A DNA stretch of 64,000 bases from Hirschia sp964342355 (GCA_964342355.1 CAYFFG010000001.1:124001-188000), one strand, 5' to 3'. Shown: positions 50,751-59,936, counted from the first letter of the stretch. Numbers and translations are program-made. Notes: a model not told the origin generated them from the sequence alone.

Positions 50751-53026
50751 TCCGGCTCTCCTGACGCAGTCAGCGCCATTTGCAGCGATTGTTTCAACGC
50801 TTTGACAGATTGAGAGTAAGTGCGTCCGTCTAAAGTAAGTGTGACTGTGTCTGTGTCATCTGCTTTTTGGAAGAAGACACGACCGCCATGCCCAACGACT
50901 GTGCGCGCGCCACTTTCCTGAAGTGTGATCACGGCGCCCACCGGAATGGCGGTTCCCTTTGATGGCGTCACCGTAAAGGAAAGCGAGCTGTCTTTTTCAA
51001 CATCAAAGCTAGCTCTGACCACGCCGCGAGAAGGGGGTATGATTGTGAGTTCCGTGTCTTGCACGACATAGTCCAAGGGGATCTCTTCTGGCCGCAAGGC
51101 TATTGTGTTTTCCTGGTAAGGACGCAAGGTCGAAATGAGAATGAGGCCATCTTCATTTGCCGGTCCGATAGCGGTGTTATCCTGATAAACCTGCGCGCTC
51201 TTTAGCATGCCGACATCGACGAGCGCATGCGCGGCGCCATGATTGTGGGTCAGCTTGGTGTAAGAGCCTGTTGTGACAACGCTCCCCCTCACACCAGCAA
51301 TCAGGTTATGGATGTTTGACTGGGTTGTGGCGGAGAGAAAGACTTCGCCATGATCGCTCAAATGGTTGGCGTCGCCCCTGAAAAGCCAGTCATTTTCCGA
51401 TCGCAAGCTGCTGGCTGACCACTGCCAGCCATACCGTTTTGTGCGGCCCTGGCCATAATCAACTGATTGACGATGAGATCCGTCATTGTTTTCAGCTGTT
51501 ACGCGAGCAAAGCCGGCGCCGAATGTCCAGCGCAGCCCGATATTCAGCCCATAGGAACTGTCAACGAAATCAGAAAAACCGTTAGCGAAGACATTGAGAC
51601 CGTCTCCGACATCATATTCCCAGGTTGCGTTCATAAACCGGCGGTCAGGCAATTCTTCATCGTCTATCGTGTTGTAACCAACACTATAACGACCAAATGA
51701 CGTACCGTGACTTAAACCAATCCGCATTTGCTGATCAGGGAATGCGACGCCTTTTCTGGAGGAAAGATCAGCATATTCCTTGTTGGCCAATTGTACCTGT
51801 GTGGTCAGGGACAATCCTTTCCGGCGATGTTGAAAGCCAAATCGGACCAATCCGCCAGCGCCGCTGTCAGTTGCGCTTTGGGCGATTGCAAAATTGGCGC
51901 TGCCATAATCTTTCAAAGTAAAGACGCCGCCGACACCGACATTGGCGGTTGTCCCGGAAACTTCAGAATGGGTTTCAAACGTCATCCAGTTAGACATGCC
52001 ACGACGATAAAGCGCGGTTGCAATCAGCTCGTTGTCATACTGGCTGGTCAGGTCCTCAAACCGGCGAGGCACGCCCAGGCTAAAACTGTAATCTTCAGCG
52101 CCGATCGCCAGCGCGCTGGATGAGGAATAAAATGACAATTCCTCGACTGTTTCGACCCCCAATGCGTCCCGAATGCGTATAGCGACAGAATTAAGTCCAT
52201 CTTGTTGTTGCGGGCTGATCAGTTCTACGCCGGGATTGGAGGTTCGCGATCCTTGCGAGACTCCATTGACGACAACTTCTACTTCTGACCGTTCCAGCAA
52301 CAACCGTTCAAGAACAATATAGGGTCGAAACGACTGCGTGGGGCGTAATGTAAAGTCTGTACCGTATTGCACACCTGCAAAAGCAGAGCTGCGTCCCCAT
52401 GGTGTCGCGCGATAAAATCCGTCCCCAAGCCGCAGGCGCGTCATCTGGTCAGGCAGTTCTTTTTCGACCGACGTTTCAATGCGCACCAGGCTTGTCTCAT
52501 CAGGGGATGTGAATCCGTATAACCGGTTTTGGAATGTCCACAGATCGTCAGTGTAGGCTAAGTCCAGATTACCATAGATCGACTGGTATTCCTGATCAGG
52601 CTCGCTGAGATGCTGGACATTGAGGCCATAGTCGACGATCAGCGCAGGAATTTGTTGAGAGAGTTTAGGGGAAGGTGTCGCGCGATACTGGTTTTGATCT
52701 GCAAACTGCCCCAGTCTGAAAATGTCGAGGCGGAGGTTTAGAAGATCGAAATTGGCCGCAAGTGTTTTCATGTCTGTCAGGTTGACCTGACCAATGGTGT
52801 CTACTTCTATGCCGATCTCTTCAAGCTGATCTGACGGAATAAAAATAGCGCCGTTAGACGCGACCTCAATGTCCGCCAGCTCACCTGTGTCGTTACCATC
52901 AACGTACACGACCACCAGATATGACTGGCTCTCTGATGGTGTTTGCGCCATCGCTGGCGCTATAAGAGAAGAAGCGGACAGGACAAGCGCAAAGCAGGGG
53001 CCGGGTCTTGCTTCAAATGCGGTCAT
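50747..53026 (-). CDS. outer-membrane usher of an archaic chaperone-usher pilus
   Basis: A 759-residue protein: signal peptide, N-terminal periplasmic domain (SYLVVVYVDGNDTGELADIE), then the long barrel with plug (about 130-620; PYIVLERLLLERSEVEVVVNGVSQG) and the C-terminal domains ending in a Cys-free tail. Motifs typical of CsuD/FimD-like ushers include GLNSVAIRIRDALG and PLDYVVQDTELTIIPPSRG. It forms the pore through which subunits leave the cell and polymerise. It overlaps the chaperone gene and the last SCPU gene by 4 nt each, so the operon is tightly coupled. Confidence 0.9.
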   Translation of the reverse strand: MTAFEARPGPCFALVLSASSLIAPAMAQTPSESQSYLVVVYVDGNDTGELADIEVASNGAIFIPSDQLEEIGIEVDTIGQVNLTDMKTLAANFDLLNLRLDIFRLGQFADQNQYRATPSPKLSQQIPALIVDYGLNVQHLSEPDQEYQSIYGNLDLAYTDDLWTFQNRLYGFTSPDETSLVRIETSVEKELPDQMTRLRLGDGFYRATPWGRSSAFAGVQYGTDFTLRPTQSFRPYIVLERLLLERSEVEVVVNGVSQGSRTSNPGVELISPQQQDGLNSVAIRIRDALGVETVEELSFYSSSSALAIGAEDYSFSLGVPRRFEDLTSQYDNELIATALYRRGMSNWMTFETHSEVSGTTANVGVGGVFTLKDYGSANFAIAQSATDSGAGGLVRFGFQHRRKGLSLTTQVQLANKEYADLSSRKGVAFPDQQMRIGLSHGTSFGRYSVGYNTIDDEELPDRRFMNATWEYDVGDGLNVFANGFSDFVDSSYGLNIGLRWTFGAGFARVTAENNDGSHRQSVDYGQGRTKRYGWQWSASSLRSENDWLFRGDANHLSDHGEVFLSATTQSNIHNLIAGVRGSVVTTGSYTKLTHNHGAAHALVDVGMLKSAQVYQDNTAIGPANEDGLILISTLRPYQENTIALRPEEIPLDYVVQDTELTIIPPSRGVVRASFDVEKDSSLSFTVTPSKGTAIPVGAVITLQESGARTVVGHGGRVFFQKADDTDTVTLTLDGRTYSQSVKALKQSLQMALTASGEPE

Positions 53027-53718
53027 TGCGCCAGTTCTGCTGTAAACTCCTGATCGCCCAACTGGAAACTGACTTCAGTGGGCATGTCTGGTGTGGAGAC
53101 AATCGTGCTGGCGATTGTGGCCTGGGGAAGCACATAGATCAGCTGAGGACGCAGGATGGTGTCGGTATTGTCTATCCCACGAAACTGCACTGTGTGCAGG
53201 CGCGCATAGCCATCAGACGTGTTTTCAATCTGGAGCTTCTTGCCGCCTTCGGCATCAATGATTTTAAAGTTCAGGCTGTTTCCGTCGGCTATTTGTCCGG
53301 CAAACATGGACAGGATGTATCTGACCCGCATCTGCAAGCCGTCGTCTTGATCTGACTCAGCCTGATCAGGCGTAGGTAGTTCGTCAATGTAGACCCGCCA
53401 TGCGCCTTTGCCTTTGGTGTCCTTGACGAACAATCTGATTGTCTGGGTTGTTTGCGGGGCTAGCTCAAAAGTCTCAGGCGAAAAGCGGACATTGTCTGCC
53501 TCAACCAACAGGTTTTCACCTTCGCTTTGAGACCAGGAAAAAACGCGTATCTGAACTGTAACCGGTCGGCTTTTGTCAGACCCGATTTGAAAAGAAATGG
53601 CGCCGCCTGACGGCGGCGCTTCCAGTAGGACGGGAGAGACATAAAGCCCTTCTGCTTTCGCCGAGAGTATAACGGAGAAGAGAAGTGAGTAGATTATAGA
53701 GGCGAGTACTAAGCGCAT
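53023..53718 (-). CDS. periplasmic pilus chaperone (PapD-like, archaic type)
   Basis: A 231-residue exported protein (signal peptide about 1-22, AEGLYVSPVLLE at the mature N-terminus). Two Ig-like domains follow. The first has the conserved region PPSGGAISFQIGSD and the strand RFSPETFELAPQTTQTIRLF; the second ends EVSFQLGDQEFTAELAQ. It should fold pilus subunits by strand donation and hand them to the usher. It starts 38 nt after the SCPU pilin gene on the same strand and overlaps the usher start. Confidence 0.88.
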   Translation of the reverse strand: MRLVLASIIYSLLFSVILSAKAEGLYVSPVLLEAPPSGGAISFQIGSDKSRPVTVQIRVFSWSQSEGENLLVEADNVRFSPETFELAPQTTQTIRLFVKDTKGKGAWRVYIDELPTPDQAESDQDDGLQMRVRYILSMFAGQIADGNSLNFKIIDAEGGKKLQIENTSDGYARLHTVQFRGIDNTDTILRPQLIYVLPQATIASTIVSTPDMPTEVSFQLGDQEFTAELAQ

Positions 53719-53756
53719 GTATCTTTGTCTTAAATCCAGAAGCCTTGTCCGTGGGA

Positions 53757-54242
53757 TCAGTAGGTAACGGTCACAGTGACAGTGTCAGCGAAGACACCCG
53801 GCGCTGCGGGCGAACTGGTTGTGGCGCCGTAAACCGTCAGGATTTCTAATGGTCCTGTTCCGGCGACGGTGCTGCCTGTCGATCCGTCTCCCCACACAGT
53901 GGAGAGGTCAGACGCTGTGTACAGCTGGTAAGTGAAGGTGTCGGAAGGATCGAGAATACTGGTCAGGGTGCGCGCGGAGATATCCGCGTTGCTGCCGCCA
54001 TCCAGAGCGACCGTAAAAGCTGATGTGTTCGTACATGTCACAGTGACTGTGCCATTGCCTGTCGCCTGGGTTAGCCCGACATTGGTGAATGTCACCGGGG
54101 TGGTCGCCACAGCGCATGTGTTGAGGACAACCGCGTCGACATTGAGTGTGCCGGTGGCGGTGGCTGCATGAGCGGGTCCTAACAGAGTTAAGGCGCTGAG
54201 GGCTGAAATGAATGCGTTTCTGGTCTGTCTAATATGTTGCAC
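53757..54242 (-). CDS. spore coat U domain major pilin
   Basis: A 161-residue exported protein (signal peptide to about residue 26, ending AHAA). The SCPU domain has Cys41-type in VVLNTCAVATTPVTF, TVTVTCTNTSAFTVALDGG, TFTYQLYTASDLSTVWGDGSTGS, and a last strand FADTVTVTVTY. The Thr-, Val- and Ala-rich, Gly-poor sequence fits a shaft subunit. As the first gene of the operon it should be the most strongly expressed, that is, the major pilin. Its start uses ATG with GGAGACACC upstream. Confidence 0.88.
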   Translation of the reverse strand: MQHIRQTRNAFISALSALTLLGPAHAATATGTLNVDAVVLNTCAVATTPVTFTNVGLTQATGNGTVTVTCTNTSAFTVALDGGSNADISARTLTSILDPSDTFTYQLYTASDLSTVWGDGSTGSTVAGTGPLEILTVYGATTSSPAAPGVFADTVTVTVTY

Positions 54243-54555
54243 GGTGGTGTCTCCCGCATTGTTACTGCATGAGTCATCTCCCGCAAGGGGTGAGAAAATA
54301 TTGCTTTTTGTTACCGCAGGTCGTATTCGCGTTAACGGTTTTAGAGTTTGTTAACCTGCTTAATCGGCCATATGAGCTTGCCTGTTAGGAAAAGTCGGCA
54401 AACTCAAATCTTAATAATTCAGGGCTTTGTGTACGTACTTTTTTTGAAATCAGGCGTTGGAACGGACATAAATTTGCGACGCACACCAGAATAAAATTGA
54501 GGTTCCCACGGCGTATGGGAACCTCAATCATGGAACAACAGTTTAATACCTGGAT
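54243..54555. other. 313-nt intergenic region between pilus operon and right module
   Basis: It contains the promoter side of the pilin gene (54243 onwards, minus strand) and the terminator of the HPt-receiver gene. AT-rich GTTAACGG and GTTAACC motifs lie around 54332-54356, a possible regulatory site. No credible gene is seen. Confidence 0.5.
54491..54528 (-). terminator. intrinsic terminator of the right phosphorelay operon
   Basis: A perfect 13-bp inverted repeat (ATTGAGGTTCCCA at 54496-54508, its complement at 54516-54528) has a 7-nt loop. Read on the minus strand, it is followed by TTTATT. It lies 27 nt beyond the stop of the minus-strand HPt-receiver gene. Confidence 0.8.
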
Positions 54556-55443
54556 TTAAAGAACGACTGTAGAGCCGTCGTCATCTTCATCTGGTGACTC
54601 TTCTGATAGGTCAGCGTTACGCGGATCATCATTCTTTCCGTCACGCATCGCCACACTCAGGATAGAGCGCTCAACGTGGTCGCGGGTGAAAGGCTTGGTG
54701 AGGAAATGATCCACACCCTGACGCACTGCCATGCGGACGTTTTTGACGTTTTTCTGTGCAGTCAGGAAGATCACCTTCGCCGTCATCGGCAGCACTGTTT
54801 CGCCAGTACGGATCAGGCGGAGGAGGGAGAGACCGTTGATTGGCTCCATGCGCCAGTCTGTCATGACGATGGTTGGTTTAAAGCTGTGAAGGTTTTCCAG
54901 CGCTTGCAGACCGGAGTTGACGATCAGCACTTCTCCAACGCCAAGATCAATTAAAATGTCACGCAAAAGATCTCGGATGGACGGATCATCGTCAGCACAG
55001 ATGATACGTTGCGCATTTAAGACGCGCGCTTTTTCAGTGTTCGCCGCCTGGTTCTTGGCGCCCATAAGCGGTTTGACATTCGTGCGCGTCAAAAGTTTGG
55101 AGTTTTCCGGTTTCATGTGACGCTTCAGACGGGCGAGGGCGCCAAGCTGTCTGCCCATACGTTGAAGCTGTGTCTCAACCTCTTCAGGCGACAATTCGAG
55201 CATTTTTTCCAGCTCGTCTTCAAATTTTGTAAAACTGCCGCCCACAAAGCAAAAGCCCATTGTGTGAGCTGTGCCCGCCATACGGTGCATTTCATCATGC
55301 AGTGACTGAAGCGCTTCCATACGCTCCTGGCCTTTGCTGGCGGCTGTTTTTTGCAGCAGGTCGACTAGCTTTTTCAGTTGTCCTGGAAAGTCATCACAGT
55401 AACGGGTGACAATGAGGCGAGGATCTCTTGCTGGGGCGTTCAT
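54556..55443 (-). CDS. HPt-receiver fusion protein C
   Basis: A 295-residue paralogue of the two HPt-receiver proteins in the left module. HPt: His53 in EMHRMAGTAHTMGF. Linker: HMKPENSKLLTRTN. Receiver: the acidic pair in ICADDDPSIRDLL, Asp196 in IVMTDWRMEPINGLS, Thr in FLTAQKNV and Lys in FLTKPFTRDH. A 35-residue acidic tail (SEESPDEDDDGS) is unique to this copy. No output domain is present. Its start overlaps the receiver gene by 4 nt (ATGA), and it ends the right operon at a strong terminator. Confidence 0.9.
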   Translation of the reverse strand: MNAPARDPRLIVTRYCDDFPGQLKKLVDLLQKTAASKGQERMEALQSLHDEMHRMAGTAHTMGFCFVGGSFTKFEDELEKMLELSPEEVETQLQRMGRQLGALARLKRHMKPENSKLLTRTNVKPLMGAKNQAANTEKARVLNAQRIICADDDPSIRDLLRDILIDLGVGEVLIVNSGLQALENLHSFKPTIVMTDWRMEPINGLSLLRLIRTGETVLPMTAKVIFLTAQKNVKNVRMAVRQGVDHFLTKPFTRDHVERSILSVAMRDGKNDDPRNADLSEESPDEDDDGSTVVL

Positions 55444-55850
55444 GCTGCGTCTCCTTGCTCGGCGACGCTGTTGGCGTAAGTCTCGCGCAATGTGTCCGCG
55501 AGCGTGAGGGCGTCAAACGGTTTGACGACCACGTCCAACGCGCCAAGATCTGTATAGTGTTTCTGCTCGTGTTTCTGCGCTTTTGCCGTCATGAAGATGA
55601 CGGGTGTCTCACTGCCAGCGTCTTCCAGCTTGCGGATTTCAGCGAGGGTTTGCACGCCATCCATTTCAGGCAGCATAACATCAAATAAAAGCAGATCGGG
55701 TTTATATTCCTCAAATTTTCTCAGGGCTTCAAATCCGCTCAGGCAATGAAGGACTTCCAGCCCGCCAAAATCAATCAGCGCCATTTGCCCGACTTCTGCA
55801 ATGTGCGGATCATCTTCTAAATAGAGAATACGTGTTAGCTCGCTTGACAT
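55440..55850 (-). CDS. single-domain response regulator (right module)
   Basis: A 136-residue CheY-like receiver: acidic pair in LYLEDDPHIAEV, phospho-accepting Asp57 in LLLFDVMLPEMDG, Thr in IFMTAKAQ and Lys in VVVKPFDALTLA. It is the counterpart of the receiver at 47130-47519, with Asp57 at the same position. It begins 16 nt inside the end of the large kinase gene, exactly as in the left module, and overlaps HPt-receiver C by 4 nt. It should take phosphate from the neighbouring kinase. Confidence 0.93.
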   Translation of the reverse strand: MSSELTRILYLEDDPHIAEVGQMALIDFGGLEVLHCLSGFEALRKFEEYKPDLLLFDVMLPEMDGVQTLAEIRKLEDAGSETPVIFMTAKAQKHEQKHYTDLGALDVVVKPFDALTLADTLRETYANSVAEQGDAA

Positions 55851-58800
55851 AGCTTACCCCCCTCTAAGTCATCTGCATCTGACTGCGCACATTGGGGAAG
55901 GTCGAAGTGGAACGTTGTTCCAACGCCTTCTTCCGTGTCAAAAGACACCTGTCCGTCAAATGCTTCAATAATCGATTTTGTAATGTTGAGGCCTAACCCC
56001 GTGCCTTCCACCTTGCGAGTGGAGGACCCATCGGCCTGAGCGAAACGTTGGAATATCTTTTTCTGGAAATCAGCCGGGATGCCCGGACCGTTATCTGACA
56101 CGGAGATGCGTACGCCGCCATCTTCGTTGACTTGTGTGCTGATGGTGACTGTGTCGCCGTCAGGTGAGAATTTGCCGGCATTGGACAACAAATTGACCAC
56201 CGCCTGATTAAACCGGCTCGGATCGACCCGCACAATACATCCTGATGTGCTCAGCTCCCTTTTGAACTTGATGTTAAAGCGGTCTTCAAGACCTTCATGG
56301 CGGTCGATAATGTCCTGGACGATTGGATCAAGTTCTAAGACTTCCATACGGTAGTCCATCTTGCCAGCTGCGATTTTTTCCTGGTCGAGAATGTCATTTA
56401 CGAGCGAAGACAGGCGCTGACAGCCTGTGTGGGCCAGATCCACCAGGCGATTGAGCCGTTTGTCCTCGTTTTTCTCCATCAACTTTCTGGCCATATCCAG
56501 CGAGCCGGAAATGGAGGTGAGGGGCGTGCGCAATTCGTGGTTCACCGTGGAGATAAATTCAGACTTCATCCGCTCCATCTGCTTACGCTCAGTGATGTCG
56601 CGCAGAATACCGGTGTAAAGCGAGCGCCCGCCGACATTGGAGTAGTTGGCGGCAAGTTCCATGTCGAAGACGGTACCGTCTTTTTTAAGGCCTTTTCGTT
56701 CCATAGCGTGGCCCAAAAATGTAGCCTCACCCGTATCACGATGATGTTGCAGGTCAGCTTTGAGACCCGCTCTGTACTCTTCTGGCATCAGCATGGTCAG
56801 CGGTTTGCCAACCAGATCATCGACATCATAGCCAAAGATCTCGGCGCACGAAGAATTACAAGAGTCGATCACGCCGTTTTCATCCATGCTCAAGACACCA
56901 TCGACGATGTTCTCCAGAACGGTGCGGTTTTTTTCTTCGCTTGTGGCCAGGCGCGCTTCATCCTGTTTTTGCTGTGTGATGTCCTGGATGATGCCGAAGA
57001 TGACTTTCGAACCGTTTTCGATCAGCACTTCGCCTTTGGAGCGAACATAACGCATTTCACCGTTAGGTCGTTTCAGGCGGATGTCATGTTCATATTTAAT
57101 GTGGTCATTGTGCTGAGCGTCGAACAACTGATCGACGATCTCTTTATTATCGGATGGAAAAAACTGGAGCGCGCTGTATGTGTCGGGTGCATAACTACCT
57201 GGTTGCACCCCGTAAATGGCGTACATGCCATCTGACCAGTAGAGCTCCTGTGTGTCGAAATCATAACTCCAGTGACCAAGATTTGCCACGGTTTCCGCCA
57301 TGGCCAAGTGAGCGTTTTGTTCCTGTGTTTCCAGTTCGATTTGTTTTCGTGCAGTGATGTCCAGATGTGTTCCGACCATGCGCGTGGGCGTTCCATCCGG
57401 GGCACGCTCAAAAATCTTACCGCGCGCCTGAATCCACACCCAGTGACCTTGTTTGTGGCGCATGCGGAATTCGACCGCGAAAACGTCTTTCTTGCCTGCA
57501 AGATAGCGTTTAAGGACCTCGGTAACGCGCTTATAATCGCCCGGTTCGGTCAACTTTTCCCATGTGTCGAAATGAGGCTCTAAATCCTCTTTCTTATAGC
57601 CGACCATTTTTGCCCAGCGCTCACAGAAAATGACGCGTTTGGAAGGAATATCCCAGTCCCACTGACCTAAGCCGCCGCCTTCCAGCGTCAGTTCCAGTCG
57701 GTCATTGGCCTCGGCAATTTTCTCGTTCTGCCTTTCCGCCTCAACTTCAGCGCGTTTCTTCTCGTTGATGTCCAAATGAGTGCCAACAATCCGTGACGGC
57801 TTGCCGTTTTCATCCCACGCAACGACCTTGCCTTTGGACTGAACCCAGACCCAGCTTCCATTTTTGTGTCGCATGCGGAATTCGACGGAGGCGCTGGTGA
57901 GTTCTCCTTTGGCAAGTTTCATCGTGTCGGGCAGGGCAACTTTCAGGTCACTCTTCTTGACCAGACTGGGCCAAGTGTCACTGCTTTCTTTGAGCTCGCC
58001 TTTTTCATAACCGATCATGCTGAGATAGCGATCTGAGAATTTGACAGTGTCTTTTTTTACCTCCCAGTCCCACATGCCCAGGTCGCCAGCATCCAGCGCC
58101 ATTTCAAGGCGTTCTGTTGCTTCGGCCATTTCGCGACGTTGTCTTATTGTCTGCGAAAGATCCCGTACGACCCCGCAGAAAAAACGCTTGTCGCCCTGCC
58201 AGAATTCACTGATGGAAAGGCCAATCGGGATGAGTGAGCCGTCTTTGTGGCGCGCTTCAAGTTCGCGCCCTTTGCCAATAATGCCGGGCGCGGCGCCATT
58301 TATGTATTTCAGCATATATCCGTCGTGGGCCTGGCTGTGTCCCTCGGGCAGAAGCATTTTCAGGTTTTTGCCCATGACCTCGTGTTTCTTGTATCCAAGA
58401 ATGCGCTCACATGCCGGGTTGTAATTTTCGATAATCCCGCTTTCATTGATAACGATCAGACCATCAACTGTGCTGTTGATGATGTTGAGGGTTTTGGTGG
58501 TTTCATGATCCAGACGATCAACCAAATTTTCAAAAGCGCGGGACACGCCGCCGATTTCGTCAACACGTTCAGTCGGCAGGTACAAACCGGTTTTTCCAGG
58601 CTCAAATGCTTTTAGCGCGCCAATCATGTCGCGCAGGGGACGCGTCAGCTTTTCGGCGGCCAGGGCGGCAAACCCCGCGCAGCCGGACGCCATGATGATG
58701 ATCAGCAAAATCGCCTGACGCTGGGCGGCGTGAACGCCTGCGAGAAGTTCGTTATCGGGCGCATTCACCAGAATATCGATCTGCGGAAATATCTTTGTGC

Positions 58801-59743
58801 CAGCAGGGTTTAGCTGACGTTTATAATGGAATGTGTCGCCGCGCTTATAAAGCGTTTGGGGTTTGTGAGCGCGTTCTTCCCGCCACGGCTTATGTAATGA
58901 TGCGGGCAGGTCTTTTGCCAAAGTGAAAGAGAAACTTGATTGGCGGTGGTCCCAAGTCAGAAAGTCGCCCGATTCATCAATGACATGCGTCGTAAACTTG
59001 GGGTGGGCGTCCGCAAAGGCATCGGTCAGCAGTTTCTTGTAATTCGTATTGATGACAAGAACGCCAAATTGGCCGCCAGTTGGTTTTTGAATGGGAATGA
59101 GCACCCGAAGGGTCGGCGCGCTTGTCGAGTGGATAGCGCCATGTTCGCGATTTAATGACACAGCGCTGAAATACACCATGCTGGGCGTACGTGTCTGCGC
59201 CTCCTGCATGTAGGACTCCAGCCCCTTTTTCTGTAGGTCTTCGATTGCGGCCCGCGTGATTCTGCCATCTTCAGATTGATTGACGCGTACGAGTTCGGCG
59301 CCGCCATTGCCAAATTCGATATAGCGCAGCTGTGTATATGCCGGGCGCTGTGCGATCATGCCTTCAAAGATGGTTGCCAGCCGTTCGCGCCAGATCAACT
59401 CAGTTGAACCATCCAGCGGGTCGATACCGCCAGCGTCTCGTGCGCGCATCACACCTTTGATTGGCGGGGTGCTGAAAAGGAGTTCGACATCAGTTTTAAT
59501 CTGGGTGAGGCTGTTGGAAATCTGAGACGAGACAATTGCTGTCTCGGCGCGAAGCGTGTGCTCAGCTTCTTCCAAAGCAATTTCTTTGACCTTGGAGGAA
59601 TACACAGACACGATCAAAATCGCCGCCGTCAACGCAATGCCTGCGGACAGCAGAATGATCCGACTGCGGAGCGAAATTTTTAGATTTTGGACCGCTTGTA
59701 GGACTCGTCTCATGAAACGACTCGTTGTGTTTGTTATATGCAC
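55835..59743 (-). CDS. large multi-PAS sensor histidine kinase (right phosphorelay module)
   Basis: A 1302-residue membrane kinase. It has a first helix (about 30-50), a periplasmic Cache-like sensor (about 50-340), a second helix (AILLIIIMASGCAGFAAL) and HAMP. Five PAS domains follow (starts near STVDGLIVINESG; GDLGMWDWEVKKDT; GGLGQWDWDIPSKR; ANLGHWSYDFDTQ; NIVDGVLSMDENG). The core has His1069 in TVNHELRTPLTSISG and ATPase boxes NLLSNAGKFSPDG, SDNGPGIPAD and GTGLGLNITKSI. PAS 2 and 3 look like a recent tandem duplication. It has no receiver of its own, and the same-strand receiver overlaps its end by 16 nt. Confidence 0.92.
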   Translation of the reverse strand: MHITNTTSRFMRRVLQAVQNLKISLRSRIILLSAGIALTAAILIVSVYSSKVKEIALEEAEHTLRAETAIVSSQISNSLTQIKTDVELLFSTPPIKGVMRARDAGGIDPLDGSTELIWRERLATIFEGMIAQRPAYTQLRYIEFGNGGAELVRVNQSEDGRITRAAIEDLQKKGLESYMQEAQTRTPSMVYFSAVSLNREHGAIHSTSAPTLRVLIPIQKPTGGQFGVLVINTNYKKLLTDAFADAHPKFTTHVIDESGDFLTWDHRQSSFSFTLAKDLPASLHKPWREERAHKPQTLYKRGDTFHYKRQLNPAGTKIFPQIDILVNAPDNELLAGVHAAQRQAILLIIIMASGCAGFAALAAEKLTRPLRDMIGALKAFEPGKTGLYLPTERVDEIGGVSRAFENLVDRLDHETTKTLNIINSTVDGLIVINESGIIENYNPACERILGYKKHEVMGKNLKMLLPEGHSQAHDGYMLKYINGAAPGIIGKGRELEARHKDGSLIPIGLSISEFWQGDKRFFCGVVRDLSQTIRQRREMAEATERLEMALDAGDLGMWDWEVKKDTVKFSDRYLSMIGYEKGELKESSDTWPSLVKKSDLKVALPDTMKLAKGELTSASVEFRMRHKNGSWVWVQSKGKVVAWDENGKPSRIVGTHLDINEKKRAEVEAERQNEKIAEANDRLELTLEGGGLGQWDWDIPSKRVIFCERWAKMVGYKKEDLEPHFDTWEKLTEPGDYKRVTEVLKRYLAGKKDVFAVEFRMRHKQGHWVWIQARGKIFERAPDGTPTRMVGTHLDITARKQIELETQEQNAHLAMAETVANLGHWSYDFDTQELYWSDGMYAIYGVQPGSYAPDTYSALQFFPSDNKEIVDQLFDAQHNDHIKYEHDIRLKRPNGEMRYVRSKGEVLIENGSKVIFGIIQDITQQKQDEARLATSEEKNRTVLENIVDGVLSMDENGVIDSCNSSCAEIFGYDVDDLVGKPLTMLMPEEYRAGLKADLQHHRDTGEATFLGHAMERKGLKKDGTVFDMELAANYSNVGGRSLYTGILRDITERKQMERMKSEFISTVNHELRTPLTSISGSLDMARKLMEKNEDKRLNRLVDLAHTGCQRLSSLVNDILDQEKIAAGKMDYRMEVLELDPIVQDIIDRHEGLEDRFNIKFKRELSTSGCIVRVDPSRFNQAVVNLLSNAGKFSPDGDTVTISTQVNEDGGVRISVSDNGPGIPADFQKKIFQRFAQADGSSTRKVEGTGLGLNITKSIIEAFDGQVSFDTEEGVGTTFHFDLPQCAQSDADDLEGGKLCQAS

Positions 59744-59936
59744 AACCGGAACGGTATCATTTATGAGTTAATTTAAGGTTGGGTCTTGTTAGGAAACTGG
59801 CACCTTTACGTTGAGGCAGGCAGGCGCTGTTCAGGAATAAAACCTTAAAAAGTATATGGTTTTGCTGTGCTTTGCTTTTAAGTCATTATAGAAAACAGCT
59901 TTAGCGCATTGATCCGTTGTCTGAGTGGTGACTGGC

